Source: Corynebacterium tuberculostearicum
GTDB taxonomy: Bacteria > Actinomycetota > Actinomycetes > Mycobacteriales > Mycobacteriaceae
Assembly: GCF_030503735.1 (NCBI RefSeq)
Contig: NZ_CP073096.1
Span: 1,550,001-1,614,000, forward strand
DNA length: 64,000 nucleotides
Reading direction: 5' to 3'
Position 1 is the first letter of the stretch, and every line of letters begins with the position of its first letter. Shown here piece after piece: positions 32,362 through 41,083 of the stretch. Below the pieces are notes generated by a model. That model ran no database searches. It was not told the DNA's origin and saw only the letters and a program-made list of their open reading frames with translations. A program made the position numbers and the translations under genes.

Positions 32362-33666
32362 ATGACCTGCCTCATGTGGTTCCGCGATGACCTGCGCCTG
32401 CACGATAACCAGGCACTTTGCCGCGCGGCCGAAGCCGCCTCGCTTGGCGACGCCCCCTTGGTCGCCGTCGTCCTCGACGAGCCCGCCTATCCCGGCACCC
32501 GCCCGCTGGGCGGCGCGACCACGTGGTGGCGCGAGCGCTCCCTTTATTCCCTCGCCCGCGACCTCGCTGACCACGGCGTAGAGCTCATTCGCGCCGCCGG
32601 CGATGCCCGCGCAGAAATCCCACGCCTAGCCGCGGAGCTCGGCGCCACCACCGTAACCTGGACGCGCCGTTACCACGGTCCGCTGCGGGAGGTTGACTCC
32701 GCAGTCAAGGAAATCCTGACCTCTCGGGGGATTACTGCAACCTCTTCGCTCGGCTTTACCCTGGTCGAGCCATGGGAGGTCACCAATGGAAAGGGTCAGC
32801 CCTATAAAGTCTTTACTCCCTTTTCCAAGGCCGCAGCTTCTCAAGTAGCGGGCGATGAGCCTGTGGGAGTGCCGGAGATGGGGGCGTCGGCAAGCATTGC
32901 GTGCACCTGGCCCCGCCCCACCGAACCAGCGTGGGCCGCATCCCTAGCCGAGCACTGGACGCCCGGCGAGTCCGGCGCTCGGGAGCGACTAGCGCAGCTA
33001 GACCTAACTAACTACGCCCAGGAGCGCGATATCCCCGCCCTCAATGCCACCTCCCTGCTCTCGCCTCACCTGCGCTTTGGTGAGGTGTCCCCGCGTGAGG
33101 TCTGGTTCGCCGCGGCCGAGGAGCCCAAAGCCGCAAAGTTCCACTCCGAACTGCTGTGGCGGGATTTTGCCTGGCACCGCCTCTACCACCTGCCGAACCT
33201 CGCTACCGAGAACGTGAGGGAGAACTTCGACCGCTTCGATTGGTCCTGGGATGATCCCCGTCTCAAGGACTGGCAGGCCGGGAATACAGGAATTCCGCTC
33301 GTCGATGCTGGAATGCGCGAACTATGGGCCACCGGCTATATGCACAACCGCGTGCGCATGGTGGTGGGCTCCTTCCTCACCAAGAACCTAGGCATCCACT
33401 GGCGCCTGGGTGAGGAATGGTTCTGGGACACGCTGGTAGATGCCGATGCCGCCTCCAACCCGTTCAACTGGCAGTGGGTGGCAGGCTGCGGCGATGATGC
33501 CGCACCCTTCTTCCGCATCTTTAATCCAGAAACCCAAGCCAAACGCTTCGACCCCGATGGTGCCTACGTGCGCCGCTGGGCGCCGGCCCTTTCTGCCCCA
33601 CCCATTGTTGATCTGAAGGAGTCCCGCCAAGCCGCCCTCGATGCCTACGCGGAGATCAAGGACTAA
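32362..33666 (+). CDS. Cryptochrome/photolyase family protein (deoxyribodipyrimidine photolyase)
   Basis: 434 aa. N-terminal Rossmann domain MTCLMWFRDDLRLHDNQAL (antenna binding), then the FAD domain with LSPHLRFGEVSPREVWF, FHSELLWRDFAWHRLYH, WQAGNTGIPLVDAGMREL, GYMHNRVRMVVGSFLTKN and the Trp-rich WQWVAGCGDDAAPFFRIFNP. These match class I CPD photolyases, which split UV-induced pyrimidine dimers with blue light. Start ATG 32362 is the first codon of the typical N-terminus. Divergent from rplJ and 32 bases upstream of the SbnA-like gene, so possibly co-transcribed with it. Confidence 0.9.
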   Translation: MTCLMWFRDDLRLHDNQALCRAAEAASLGDAPLVAVVLDEPAYPGTRPLGGATTWWRERSLYSLARDLADHGVELIRAAGDARAEIPRLAAELGATTVTWTRRYHGPLREVDSAVKEILTSRGITATSSLGFTLVEPWEVTNGKGQPYKVFTPFSKAAASQVAGDEPVGVPEMGASASIACTWPRPTEPAWAASLAEHWTPGESGARERLAQLDLTNYAQERDIPALNATSLLSPHLRFGEVSPREVWFAAAEEPKAAKFHSELLWRDFAWHRLYHLPNLATENVRENFDRFDWSWDDPRLKDWQAGNTGIPLVDAGMRELWATGYMHNRVRMVVGSFLTKNLGIHWRLGEEWFWDTLVDADAASNPFNWQWVAGCGDDAAPFFRIFNPETQAKRFDPDGAYVRRWAPALSAPPIVDLKESRQAALDAYAEIKD

Positions 33667-33698
33667 GCCTGCAGAAAAGGCGGAAGTTAAGGTCTACC

Positions 33699-34715
33699 AT
33701 GGGGCCAATGATGAGCCCACGGATTCATTCTCAACAACACCCGCCTATTGGCAATACCCCACTCATGCGAGTGGAGGCCATCAATCCCCGGCCGGATGTC
33801 CACCTCTATCTCAAACTCGAACAATTCAACCTCGGTGGTTCTGCCAAGGACCGCACCGCCCGGGCGCTAATCCATGTGGCCCTTGCAGCCGGCGATATCC
33901 ACCCAGGGTCGACGTTGGTGGAATCTTCCTCCGGCAACCTCGGCATGGCTCTAGCTCGCCAGGCCCCACTGCAGGGGATGAAGTTCCACTGCGTGGTGGA
34001 TCCGCGCGTCAACGCTTCTACGGTAGCGACCATGCGGGCCTACGGCGCGCACGTGGAGTTGCTCGACCACCCGGATCCCGAAACGGGCGATTGGCTCACC
34101 GCCCGTCGCACGCGCGTAGCCGAACTTTTGGAAGAGATTCCCGATTCTTTCAACCTCAACCAATATTCCAATGAAGCCGCCTTCCACGCCCACGCGGAGG
34201 GCACCATGGCCGAGATCCTGGATCAGCTCGGCCAGGCACCTACCCATCTGCTGGTGGCCATGAGCACTACAGGAACGCTTGGCGGATGCGTGCGCAAGCT
34301 CACTGAACTAGGCGCCGATACCCAAACCATTGGGGTGGATGCGGAAGGCTCCGTCCTCTTTGGAGGCGAACGCGGCACCCGCATGCTGCCCGGCTATGGC
34401 GCCGGAATAGTAACGGACCTCTCCACCAAGTTTTCTCCCTCTTCCGTCGAGCGCGTGCCCGATCTTGATGCCATCATTGCCGCCCGCAGGCTCGCCCATA
34501 CCGAAGGCTTGCTTCCCGGCGCTTCCGGCGGTGCCGTCATCGCCGCCTTCCAGCGCCTCGCGCCCACCCTGCCGGAGGGGGCCGAGGTGGTTGCCGTGCT
34601 ACACGACACCGGCCAGCCCTACCTCGACACCATCTACAACGATTCCTGGGTATGCGAGAACTTTGATATCTCTCCTGCGGAACTTGCCGCGCGCATCGAA
34701 GGGGCACCGCAGTGA
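33699..34715 (+). CDS. PLP-dependent cysteine synthase-like enzyme (SbnA-like)
   Basis: 338 aa, fold-type II PLP enzyme of the cysteine synthase / cystathionine beta-synthase family. LEQFNLGGSAKDRTARALI holds the Schiff-base lysine, SSSGNLGMALARQAP the substrate loop, STTGTLGG the phosphate-binding glycine loop, and LPGASGGAVIAAF the C-terminal motif. SbnA, the relative that makes a 2,3-diaminopropionate precursor from O-phosphoserine and glutamate, is the nearest functional model I can name, but plain cysteine synthase activity is not excluded. Its stop overlaps the next start (GTGA). First gene of a three-gene cassette. Confidence 0.8.
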   Translation: MGPMMSPRIHSQQHPPIGNTPLMRVEAINPRPDVHLYLKLEQFNLGGSAKDRTARALIHVALAAGDIHPGSTLVESSSGNLGMALARQAPLQGMKFHCVVDPRVNASTVATMRAYGAHVELLDHPDPETGDWLTARRTRVAELLEEIPDSFNLNQYSNEAAFHAHAEGTMAEILDQLGQAPTHLLVAMSTTGTLGGCVRKLTELGADTQTIGVDAEGSVLFGGERGTRMLPGYGAGIVTDLSTKFSPSSVERVPDLDAIIAARRLAHTEGLLPGASGGAVIAAFQRLAPTLPEGAEVVAVLHDTGQPYLDTIYNDSWVCENFDISPAELAARIEGAPQ

Positions 34716-36013
34716 CCTCCCTTAGCCATCCCCGCCGCGTAGCGATTATCGGCGGTGGCCCGCGCGGGCTATGGGCCGTAGAAGAGCTCATCGAGCGTGC
34801 CCGCATCCCACTCGATGTCACCGTCTTTGACCCATACCCCGCCGGTGCGGGGGCGGTCTATCGCCCGCAGCAACCGCCGCAGTGGCGCCTCAACGTCAAC
34901 TGCGACATCGTCACCACCGCGCACGATAGCTTCGACTCATGGCGCGCCCGCCGCGGGGAAGACGCCGCAGATGCCTTCCCTCCGCGCGCACAAGTGGGCC
35001 AGTTTCTTTCCGATACCTGGTCCGCTGCCCTGCACCGCGCCCCGGCACACGTACTCATCCGCCACCTGCCGCACCGCGTGAGCGAGGTAAACGCGGACGG
35101 AGACGGGTTTATGGTCGACGGCGCCCCCTTCGACGTAGTCCTCGTCTGCACCGGCCACGACCACCTCCACTCTGGAGCGTTGGTCCACAAACCCTCGCGA
35201 GTTCCAGTCACCGGTCTCTATTTCGGCGCCGATCTCCCTAGCGCCCCACGGCGCATTGGCGTGCGCGGTGCGGCCTTGAGCTTCATCGATGTCTGCATGC
35301 TGTATGGCGATACCGCAGCAACCATTTACCCGGTCAGCCGCAGTGGCCGCTTTATGGAGGTAAAACCCGCCCCAGATACACCGCTGCCGGAGGTTCCGGA
35401 ACGCTGGCGGCAGGCTTGTGCCCGTGTTTCCACCGCCGCAGATCTGCGCGAGATACTCATCGCGGCCGCGGGCGAGTTCGGCGAGTTTTCCACTGCGGAC
35501 CTGGCCGCCGTTATCGACGGCCAGGATTTCACTGGTGATGCCATCGCTGAGCTCGAGGCTTCCCTGCGCGCGGCCGAAGGTACCGGCCCGCTTACTCCAG
35601 CCGCGGCCGTGGGGGCGGCGTTTCGTGGGGTCTTCCAAGAATGCGTCGATTGGCACGGGGCGCATGGCCCCATGCCCGGATTCCGCGAGCTCTCCCGCAC
35701 CCTTGAGCGCGTGGCTTTTGGTCCGCCGCCGGTCACCGCTCGGCGCCTGCTCGAGCTCATCCACGTCGGCGTGGTAGATACACAGTTTTTGCGCGCGCCT
35801 GAACAGATTGATACCTGGCGGGAAGAAGGCGGAGTGGATGTGCTTATCGATGCCACCGTGGCTCCCCAAGCTATACCCTCTCCCTTCCACGATGTTCCTG
35901 GCGTGGTAGAAATTGGCCGAATGAACGAGCTTTCCTTACCCGGCCATGACTCTTTAAACCGTTCCGTGCACGATGACATTCCCCGCTGGGCTGAGAAAGT
36001 AGGAAACCCATGA
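34712..36013 (+). CDS. FAD/NAD(P)-binding protein (NAD_binding_9-type)
   Basis: 433 aa from GTG 34712. Residues 8-20 hold a dinucleotide fold VAIIGGGPRGLWAVEEL. VFDPYPAGAGAVYRPQQPPQWRLNVN is the characteristic segment of the PF13454-type family, and VVLVCTGHDH is the second glycine-rich turn. The C-terminal half (from about 230) is helical with GFRELSRTLERVAFGPPPVTARRLLE. Likely cytosolic oxidoreductase or monooxygenase-like enzyme. The substrate is unknown. It overlaps both neighbours by four bases, indicating that all three act in one pathway. Confidence 0.8.
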   Translation: MTSLSHPRRVAIIGGGPRGLWAVEELIERARIPLDVTVFDPYPAGAGAVYRPQQPPQWRLNVNCDIVTTAHDSFDSWRARRGEDAADAFPPRAQVGQFLSDTWSAALHRAPAHVLIRHLPHRVSEVNADGDGFMVDGAPFDVVLVCTGHDHLHSGALVHKPSRVPVTGLYFGADLPSAPRRIGVRGAALSFIDVCMLYGDTAATIYPVSRSGRFMEVKPAPDTPLPEVPERWRQACARVSTAADLREILIAAAGEFGEFSTADLAAVIDGQDFTGDAIAELEASLRAAEGTGPLTPAAAVGAAFRGVFQECVDWHGAHGPMPGFRELSRTLERVAFGPPPVTARRLLELIHVGVVDTQFLRAPEQIDTWREEGGVDVLIDATVAPQAIPSPFHDVPGVVEIGRMNELSLPGHDSLNRSVHDDIPRWAEKVGNP

Positions 36014-37398
36014 CCACCCATTCCACCCCTCCGCTGCCCGTCCATGGCACCGTCCCACTGCGCGCGCGGTGGGAGTCCTGGATGCGCGAGTTGATAGAGA
36101 GCCCGCAACAGGTCACGGGGCTAACCTCGCGCTACGGCTCACCGGTCAATGCGCTCAATCCCGCACCGCTGCGCCACAATGCCCAAGAGCTACTGGATGC
36201 TGGTGCTTCCCACGGCGTGGAGACCCAGGTATTTTTCGCACGCAAAGCCAATAAGGCGCTGTGCTTTGTCGATGCCGCCCGCGAGGCCGGGCTCGGCGTG
36301 GATGTAGCCAGTGAAAACGAGCTGCGCCAGGTCCTTAGCCGCGAAGTAGCGCCGGAACGCATTATCCTCAGCGCGGCTATCAAAACCGAAAGCCTTCTCC
36401 GCCTGGCCGTCTCGCAGGGCGTGACTATTTCTTGTGATTCGCGCGCAGAGTCCGCCCGCATCGCCGCCATTGCGCAGGATTTAAGAACCACCGCGCGGGT
36501 AGCACCTCGCCTTGCCCCCGATCCAGCTCACCTACCGCCCACACGCTTCGGGGAAAAGCTCAGGGCGTGGCGGCAGGTCGAGTGGCCGGAAAGCCTCCTT
36601 GTTGCCGGCGTCCACGTCCACCTACACGGCTATAGCGAGGCAGACAGGCGCACCGCCCTTGCAGAGGCAATCTCGTTAGTCGAGCACCTGCGCGCAGTAG
36701 GCCAGCCGGCGGGATTCATTGATATCGGTGGCGGGGTGCCCATGAGCTACCTCGAATCCCGCGAACAGTGGGAAAATTACCTCGAGTGCATCGCCTCTCA
36801 ACGCGCTGGTACCGGTGAACCGTTCACGTGGAAATCGGATCCGCTCTCCAATACCTATCCCTTCTGGCAGGAGCCTACGCGCGGCGAGTGGCTAGACCTG
36901 CTGCTATCGGGCAAGGTAACCGGCTACGGGCAAGCCGGCAAAGCCTTGCGCGAGCGCGATATCGCCCTGCATCTGGAGCCCGGCCGCAGCCTCCTCGATG
37001 GCTGCGGTGTCATCCTTAGCGAGGTGAGCTTCTTGAAGGAGCGCTCCGATGGCCTGCCGCTAATTGGTGCCGCGATAAACCGCACCCAGTGCCGCACGGC
37101 CGCCGATGACATCCTTCTGGATCCTCTCCTTGTCCCCACTGCTGGACCAGAAGGGGAAGTAGACCGCGTGCCACGCACCGGCTTTGTGGTCGGCGCCTAC
37201 TGCATTGAAGATGAGGTCATCTTGCGCCGCGAACTAGACTTCCCAGCCGGCATCGCCGTGGGAGATACCCTGGCCATTCCCAATACGGCGGGATACTTTA
37301 TGCACATCCTAGAGTCTGCCTCCCACCAGATCCCTTTGGCACGAAATGTCTACTTTGATGGCTCCGAATGGGTAGCAGATGATATTGACGCCGCGTAG
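36010..37398 (+). CDS. Y4yA-like PLP-dependent decarboxylase family enzyme (fold type III)
   Basis: 462 aa. Barrel domain begins near residue 40 (YGSPVNALNPAPLRHNAQELL). FFARKANKALCFVDAAREAG contains the PLP lysine, GLGVDVASENEL follows, VHVHLHGYSE and FIDIGGGVPMSY are phosphate- and ring-binding motifs, and EPGRSLLDGCGVIL is the ALR/ODC signature of the second domain. The family covers diaminopimelate, ornithine and arginine decarboxylases. The length and the insert around 265-310 point to the Y4yA subgroup. SbnH, which decarboxylates a citryl-diaminopropionate intermediate, is a functional analogue. A strong terminator follows. Confidence 0.8.
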   Translation: MTTHSTPPLPVHGTVPLRARWESWMRELIESPQQVTGLTSRYGSPVNALNPAPLRHNAQELLDAGASHGVETQVFFARKANKALCFVDAAREAGLGVDVASENELRQVLSREVAPERIILSAAIKTESLLRLAVSQGVTISCDSRAESARIAAIAQDLRTTARVAPRLAPDPAHLPPTRFGEKLRAWRQVEWPESLLVAGVHVHLHGYSEADRRTALAEAISLVEHLRAVGQPAGFIDIGGGVPMSYLESREQWENYLECIASQRAGTGEPFTWKSDPLSNTYPFWQEPTRGEWLDLLLSGKVTGYGQAGKALRERDIALHLEPGRSLLDGCGVILSEVSFLKERSDGLPLIGAAINRTQCRTAADDILLDPLLVPTAGPEGEVDRVPRTGFVVGAYCIEDEVILRRELDFPAGIAVGDTLAIPNTAGYFMHILESASHQIPLARNVYFDGSEWVADDIDAA

Positions 37399-37423
37399 CT
37401 GCAGGCGGGCTAAGGCATAGAAA

Positions 37424-37455
37424 AAAGGGCTTCGAGGCAATCCTCGAAGCCCTTT
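37424..37455. terminator. Bidirectional terminator between the cassette and rplA
   Basis: AAAGGGCTTCGAGG-CAAT-CCTCGAAGCCCTTT, a 14-base perfect stem flanked by AAAA on the left and TTT on the right, between two convergent operons. Strong candidate for termination in both directions. Confidence 0.9.
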
Positions 37456-37483
37456 CACTTTGAACGCAGTGCGTTAGAACTGT

Positions 37484-38188
37484 TTACGCGGTGTAATCCT
37501 TGACCACGGAGCCGTCAACCGGGATGCCCGGGCCGGAGGTGGTGGAGATAGTAGCGCGCTTGATGTAGATGCCCTTTGCAGAAGATGGCTTCAGGCGCTG
37601 GATCTCATCCATGAGTGCGCCGTAGTTCTCAGCCAGCTTCTCCGCGTCAAAGGAAGCCTTACCGATGATGGCGTGCAGGTTAGCAGCCTTATCAACGCGG
37701 AAGGAGATCTTGCCGCCCTTAACCTCAGAGATTGCCTTAGCAACGTCTGCGGTAACGGTGCCGGTCTTCGGGTTCGGCATCAGACCACGCGGGCCCAAGA
37801 CGCGGGCAACGCGGCCAACCTTGGCCATCTGATCCGGGGTAGCGATAGCAACGTCGAAGTCGATGTTGCCCTCGTTGATCTGCTCGATCAGTTCAGCGGT
37901 GCCAACGATGTCAGCGCCAGCTTCCTGAGCGGCGGTAGCCTTCTCGCCCTCAGCGAAGACAGCAACGCGGACGTCCTTACCGGTGCCATTAGGCAGGGAA
38001 ACGGTGCCGCGAACCAGCTGATCAGCCTTGCGCGGGTCAACGCCCAAGCGGAAGACAACGTCAACGGTGGCGTCGAAGTTCTTGGAGGAAGTCTCCTTGG
38101 CCAGCTTGGTGGCCTCGATTGGACGGTACAGGCGGGACTTATCTACCAGTTCCGCAGCGGCCTTATAAGCCTTAGACTTGGTGCTCAT
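37484..38188 (-). CDS. rplA: 50S ribosomal protein L1
   Basis: 234 aa. [39 protein letters not shown] and [15 protein letters not shown] are L1 signatures. L1 forms the mobile E-site stalk and represses the L11 operon in several bacteria. 68 bases downstream of rplK. Confidence 0.98.
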   Translation of the reverse strand: MSTKSKAYKAAAELVDKSRLYRPIEATKLAKETSSKNFDATVDVVFRLGVDPRKADQLVRGTVSLPNGTGKDVRVAVFAEGEKATAAQEAGADIVGTAELIEQINEGNIDFDVAIATPDQMAKVGRVARVLGPRGLMPNPKTGTVTADVAKAISEVKGGKISFRVDKAANLHAIIGKASFDAEKLAENYGALMDEIQRLKPSSAKGIYIKRATISTTSGPGIPVDGSVVKDYTA

Positions 38189-38256
38189 TTAACAATTCCT
38201 TTTCTGGATTGGTGTGGTGTTTGGCGGGCCGCAGCTGGCCCTACCACATAAAGTTT

Positions 38257-38700
38257 TTACTTCTCCGGTGCGCCATCAACGGTGATGCCCATGGAGCGGG
38301 CGGTACCGGCGATGATGCGGGCGCCGTTCTCGATGTCACGTGCGTTCAGGTCCGCAAACTTGGTTTCTGCGATTTCCTTGCACTGATCCCAGGACACAGA
38401 GCCGACCTTGTCGGTGTGTGGGACGCCGGAGCCCTTGTTGATGCCAGCGGCCTTGAGCAGCAGCTTAGCTGCCGGCGGGGTCTTCAGCTTGAAGTCGAAA
38501 GAACGGTCCTCGTAGACGGTGATCTCAACCGGAACCACGTTGCCACGCTGGTTCTCGGTAGCGGCGTTATAAGCCTTGCAGAACTCCATGATGTTGACGC
38601 CATGGGCACCCAGTGCCGGGCCAACTGGCGGTGCCGGGTTAGCGGCGCCTGCCTCGATCTGCAGCTTGATGAAGCCGGATACCTTCTTCTTAGGAGCCAT
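38257..38700 (-). CDS. rplK: 50S ribosomal protein L11
   Basis: 147 aa from ATG 38700. The conserved start [18 protein letters not shown] marks the true N-terminus, although the frame is open for 38 further codons upstream. [19 protein letters not shown] and the C-terminal [12 protein letters not shown] are diagnostic. L11 forms the GTPase-associated centre targeted by thiostrepton. AGAGGTAATTCG precedes the start. Confidence 0.97.
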   Translation of the reverse strand: MAPKKKVSGFIKLQIEAGAANPAPPVGPALGAHGVNIMEFCKAYNAATENQRGNVVPVEITVYEDRSFDFKLKTPPAAKLLLKAAGINKGSGVPHTDKVGSVSWDQCKEIAETKFADLNARDIENGARIIAGTARSMGITVDGAPEK

Positions 38701-38820
38701 CGAATTACCTCTTTCCTGTGTTACCGGGATATCCGCCACGATGAATAACGGGATCCCGTCCGGATGCTCACCTTCAGTGGGCCACCGGAGGATGAAACGT
38801 TTTCTTCTACGCACGCCAAA

Positions 38821-38855
38821 GGCGCACGGCGTTCCAGTTTAGAACACCGTGCGCC
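38821..38855 (-). terminator. Hairpin after nusG
   Basis: GGCGCACGG-C-GTTC pairs with GAAC-A-CCGTGCGCC across a seven-base loop, 18 bases after the nusG stop. On the minus strand TTTGG follows, so termination is probable but the T-run is short. Partial readthrough into rplK is possible. Confidence 0.55.
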
Positions 38856-38872
38856 CTGCACAAAATCACTTT

Positions 38873-39802
38873 TTAGGAGATGCGCTCGATCTCGGTCGGC
38901 GACAACTCCACTGGGGTCTCGCGGCCGAAGATGGATACCAAGCCCTGCATCTTGCCGGTCTCTGGGTCGATCTCGGAAATGGTGGCGGATACGGCGGCCA
39001 GCGGACCAGAAAGGATGGTTACGGCCTCGCCCACCTCGAAGTCATGCGCGTACTTCTTGGCTACTTCCTTCTCCGGCATATCCACAACCTGCTCGCCTTC
39101 TGCCTGGTTCGGGGCGGCATCGCCCTTGGTGGATGGCGCCTCGTTCGGCATCAGGAACTTGGCCACGTCGCGGGTCTTTACCGGAGTGGCGTTGCCCTCG
39201 TTGCCCACGAAGGAGGTCACACCAGGGGTCTCGCGGATGACGGACCATGCGGCGTCGTTAAGCTCGGCGCGGACTAGGACGTAGCCCGGCAGCAGCTTGC
39301 GCTTTACAATCTTCTTCTTGCCGTCCTTGTTCTCCAGTACCTGCTCGATGGGAACCACGACCTCGAAGATGGAATCCTCCACCTCGAGGGTCTGGGCGCG
39401 CATGTCTAGGTTGGTCTTCACCTTATTCTCGTAGCCGGAGTAGCACTGGATGATGTACCACTGGCCTGGCTGCTTCTTCAGCTCGCGGGTAAAGGCGCGC
39501 AGGCGCTTGCGGTAAGCGGCGTCTTCAGACTCCTCTTCCTCGCCGGACTCTGCGGCTGCACCCTCGGTTTCAGCTGCATTGCCCGCCGCCGGAGCCTCGG
39601 CCGTCTCTGCGGACTCAGACTCAGCGTCAGCGTTGGTGGAGCCTGCGGCGTCTTCCTCTGCTGCTGGAGCGGCTGGGCCAGCATCCTCCTGCTGCGCTTC
39701 CTCTACGGAGTTTGCGTGCTCTGCCGCCTGCTCCTGAACATTGGACTGCATAGCCTCTTCGAGGGAGGTGCCTACGGTTTCGACGTTGTTCTCGTCGCTC
39801 AT
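38873..39802 (-). CDS. nusG: Transcription termination/antitermination protein NusG with long acidic N-terminal extension
   Basis: 309 aa against about 180 for E. coli NusG. Residues 1 to about 112 are Glu/Ala-rich and probably disordered. The NGN domain starts at PGQWYIIQCYSGYENKVKTNL and the KOW domain lies at FEVGEAVTILSGPLAAVSATI. Acidic N-terminal extensions are usual in actinobacterial NusG, though this one is long. NusG binds RNA polymerase and links to Rho or to S10. Between secE and rplK as normal. Confidence 0.97.
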   Translation of the reverse strand: MSDENNVETVGTSLEEAMQSNVQEQAAEHANSVEEAQQEDAGPAAPAAEEDAAGSTNADAESESAETAEAPAAGNAAETEGAAAESGEEEESEDAAYRKRLRAFTRELKKQPGQWYIIQCYSGYENKVKTNLDMRAQTLEVEDSIFEVVVPIEQVLENKDGKKKIVKRKLLPGYVLVRAELNDAAWSVIRETPGVTSFVGNEGNATPVKTRDVAKFLMPNEAPSTKGDAAPNQAEGEQVVDMPEKEVAKKYAHDFEVGEAVTILSGPLAAVSATISEIDPETGKMQGLVSIFGRETPVELSPTEIERIS

Positions 39803-39873
39803 GATTCTTACTCCAAAAAATTCATCGGCGCGTTGTGTAGGACCAGCCTACCCGCCCGCGTATGGGCAAAAAG

Positions 39874-39909
39874 TATCCCGCCGTTCCTTGAAGCGGAAAC
39901 AGCGGGATA
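39874..39909 (-). terminator. Terminator between secE and nusG
   Basis: Stem TATCCCGC/GCGGGATA with a 20-base partly paired loop, 19 bases after the secE stop. On the minus strand it is followed by CTTTTTG, so it is a plausible intrinsic terminator that would make nusG partly independent of secE. Confidence 0.65.
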
Positions 39910-39927
39910 AAAGGTTATGCAGCTATC

Positions 39928-40263
39928 TTACTTATCAGAGAGAACCTGCTCAACTCCGAGGCCAGCCAGCGTGTCCACGCCCCAGACCAAAGCAGTCAAG
40001 ACGATGAGGAACGCGAAGGTAATGAGGGTGTACTGCACCATCTCTTTAGCGGTAGGCCAGACCACCTTCTTCATCTCGGTTGCAACCTCGCCAGGAAAAG
40101 CAGCTACGCCGCCGCCTGGGGAGTCATTGTGGTTCTTATCCTCTACGCGGACGACGTGCTTATCGGCGTAGTCAGCGGAGGACGTGGTAGCCGCACCAGA
40201 GAGCTGACGCTTACCGGTCGGGCGCGGTGCACCCGAATTCTTCGGCTGCTGCTCATCGCTCAC
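39928..40263 (-). CDS. secE: Preprotein translocase subunit SecE
   Basis: 111 aa from GTG 40263. A ribosome binding site AAGGAGGGTTAGC precedes it and decides the start over a longer frame. About 60 polar residues come first, then the conserved amphipathic EVATEMKKVVWPTAKEMVQYT and one membrane helix (about residues 78-100). SecE clamps SecY in the SecYEG channel. Downstream of tRNA-Trp and upstream of nusG. Confidence 0.95.
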   Translation of the reverse strand: MSDEQQPKNSGAPRPTGKRQLSGAATTSSADYADKHVVRVEDKNHNDSPGGGVAAFPGEVATEMKKVVWPTAKEMVQYTLITFAFLIVLTALVWGVDTLAGLGVEQVLSDK

Positions 40264-40436
40264 AGCTAACCCTCCTTGGGAACTAAAACTAATCGGGCGC
40301 TTAACGCGCACCTCCATAACTTTGTCAACCCTAGCAAAACTTGCACAGCATGAAAAGCTGACCACGGCATTTGCGCGGCGTGGCTTTGGCTACATTCAGG
40401 CGCGCTTAATCCAAAGAAATTTATGGCATACAGAAA

Positions 40437-40467
40437 CCCCGCCACCTGAAAGCTCAAGTGACGGGGT
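40437..40467 (-). terminator. Terminator after tRNA-Trp
   Basis: Minus-strand stem CCCCGTCACTTGA / TCAGGTGGCGGGG (one mismatch and G-U pairs) followed by TTTCTG, nine bases after the tRNA-Trp 3' end. Confidence 0.7.
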
Positions 40468-40475
40468 CCACTATG

Positions 40476-40548
40476 CAGGGGCGACAGGACTCGAACCTGC
40501 AACCTACGGTTTTGGAGACCGTTGCGCTACCAATTGCGCCACGCCCCT
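40476..40548 (-). tRNA. tRNA-Trp (anticodon CCA)
   Basis: Minus strand 73 bases. Acceptor AGGGGCG/CGCCCCT, D-arm GCGCAATTGGTAGCGC, anticodon loop CTCCAAA with CCA, and T-arm GCAGGTTCGAGTCCTGT with a seven-base T-loop. CCA is not encoded. Upstream of secE, as in many actinobacteria. Confidence 0.97.
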
Positions 40549-40658
40549 ATTCTTTTATTCCTCAATGCCTAAGCATCAAGCGTTGAAGACCTTACCAGAG
40601 CCGTAGTTCGAAACCGAAACTAGGCGGGGCAAGCAAAGCCCTCAGCGCGGTAATAAAA

Positions 40659-40678
40659 AAGCGCCCTACGGGCGCCTT
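40659..40678 (-). terminator. Terminator after tRNA-Met
   Basis: Minus-strand hairpin GGCGCCC-GTA-GGGCGC running into TTTTTT, about 11 bases after the tRNA-Met 3' end. Confidence 0.8.
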
Positions 40679-40688
40679 TCTTTCCCGG

Positions 40689-40760
40689 TAGCGATGGCGA
40701 GAATTGAACTCGCGACACAGCGATTATGAGTCGCTTGCTCTACCACTGAGCTACACCGCC
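40689..40760 (-). tRNA. tRNA-Met (anticodon CAT)
   Basis: Minus strand, about 72 bases. Acceptor GGCGGTG paired with CATCGCT, D-arm GCTCAGTGGTAGAGC, anticodon loop CTCATAA, T-loop TTCAATT within CGCGAGTTCAATTCTCGC. The first base pair is G-U, not the unpaired C1 of initiator tRNA, so this is probably the elongator, although a CAT tRNA for Ile cannot be excluded by sequence inspection. Confidence 0.9.
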
Positions 40761-40800
40761 ATATTCACCCTGGAGAATATCTTCCTCCAAACATGAATGG

Positions 40801-40873
40801 AGCCCCCTGACAGAATCGAACTGTCGACCTTTTCCTTACCATGGAAACGCTCTGCCGACTGAGCTAAGGGGGC
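40801..40873 (-). tRNA. tRNA-Thr (anticodon GGT)
   Basis: Minus strand 73 bases. Acceptor GCCCCCT/AGGGGGC, D-arm GCTCAGTCGGCAGAGC, anticodon loop ATGGTAA between TTTCC and GGAAA, T-arm GACAGTTCGATTCTGTC. First of the Thr-Met-Trp tRNA series before secE. Confidence 0.96.
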
Positions 40874-41083
40874 ACATCCTAGCGTTGAACACATCGCTAT
40901 TTCGTTGTGCTCTCCGTTGCGGACTCCAATAATCTAACCCGCTTTAAACGTATTACACAAATCGCCACGTCAGAGCCCATAAATATACAGCTCAAGTAGC
41001 TTCTTTTTACGCGATGTAAACGTGCTTGAATGAAGGGCGTGTTGGATGACGAGGATCGCCAATCCAGCGATGCCACAAAGCTG

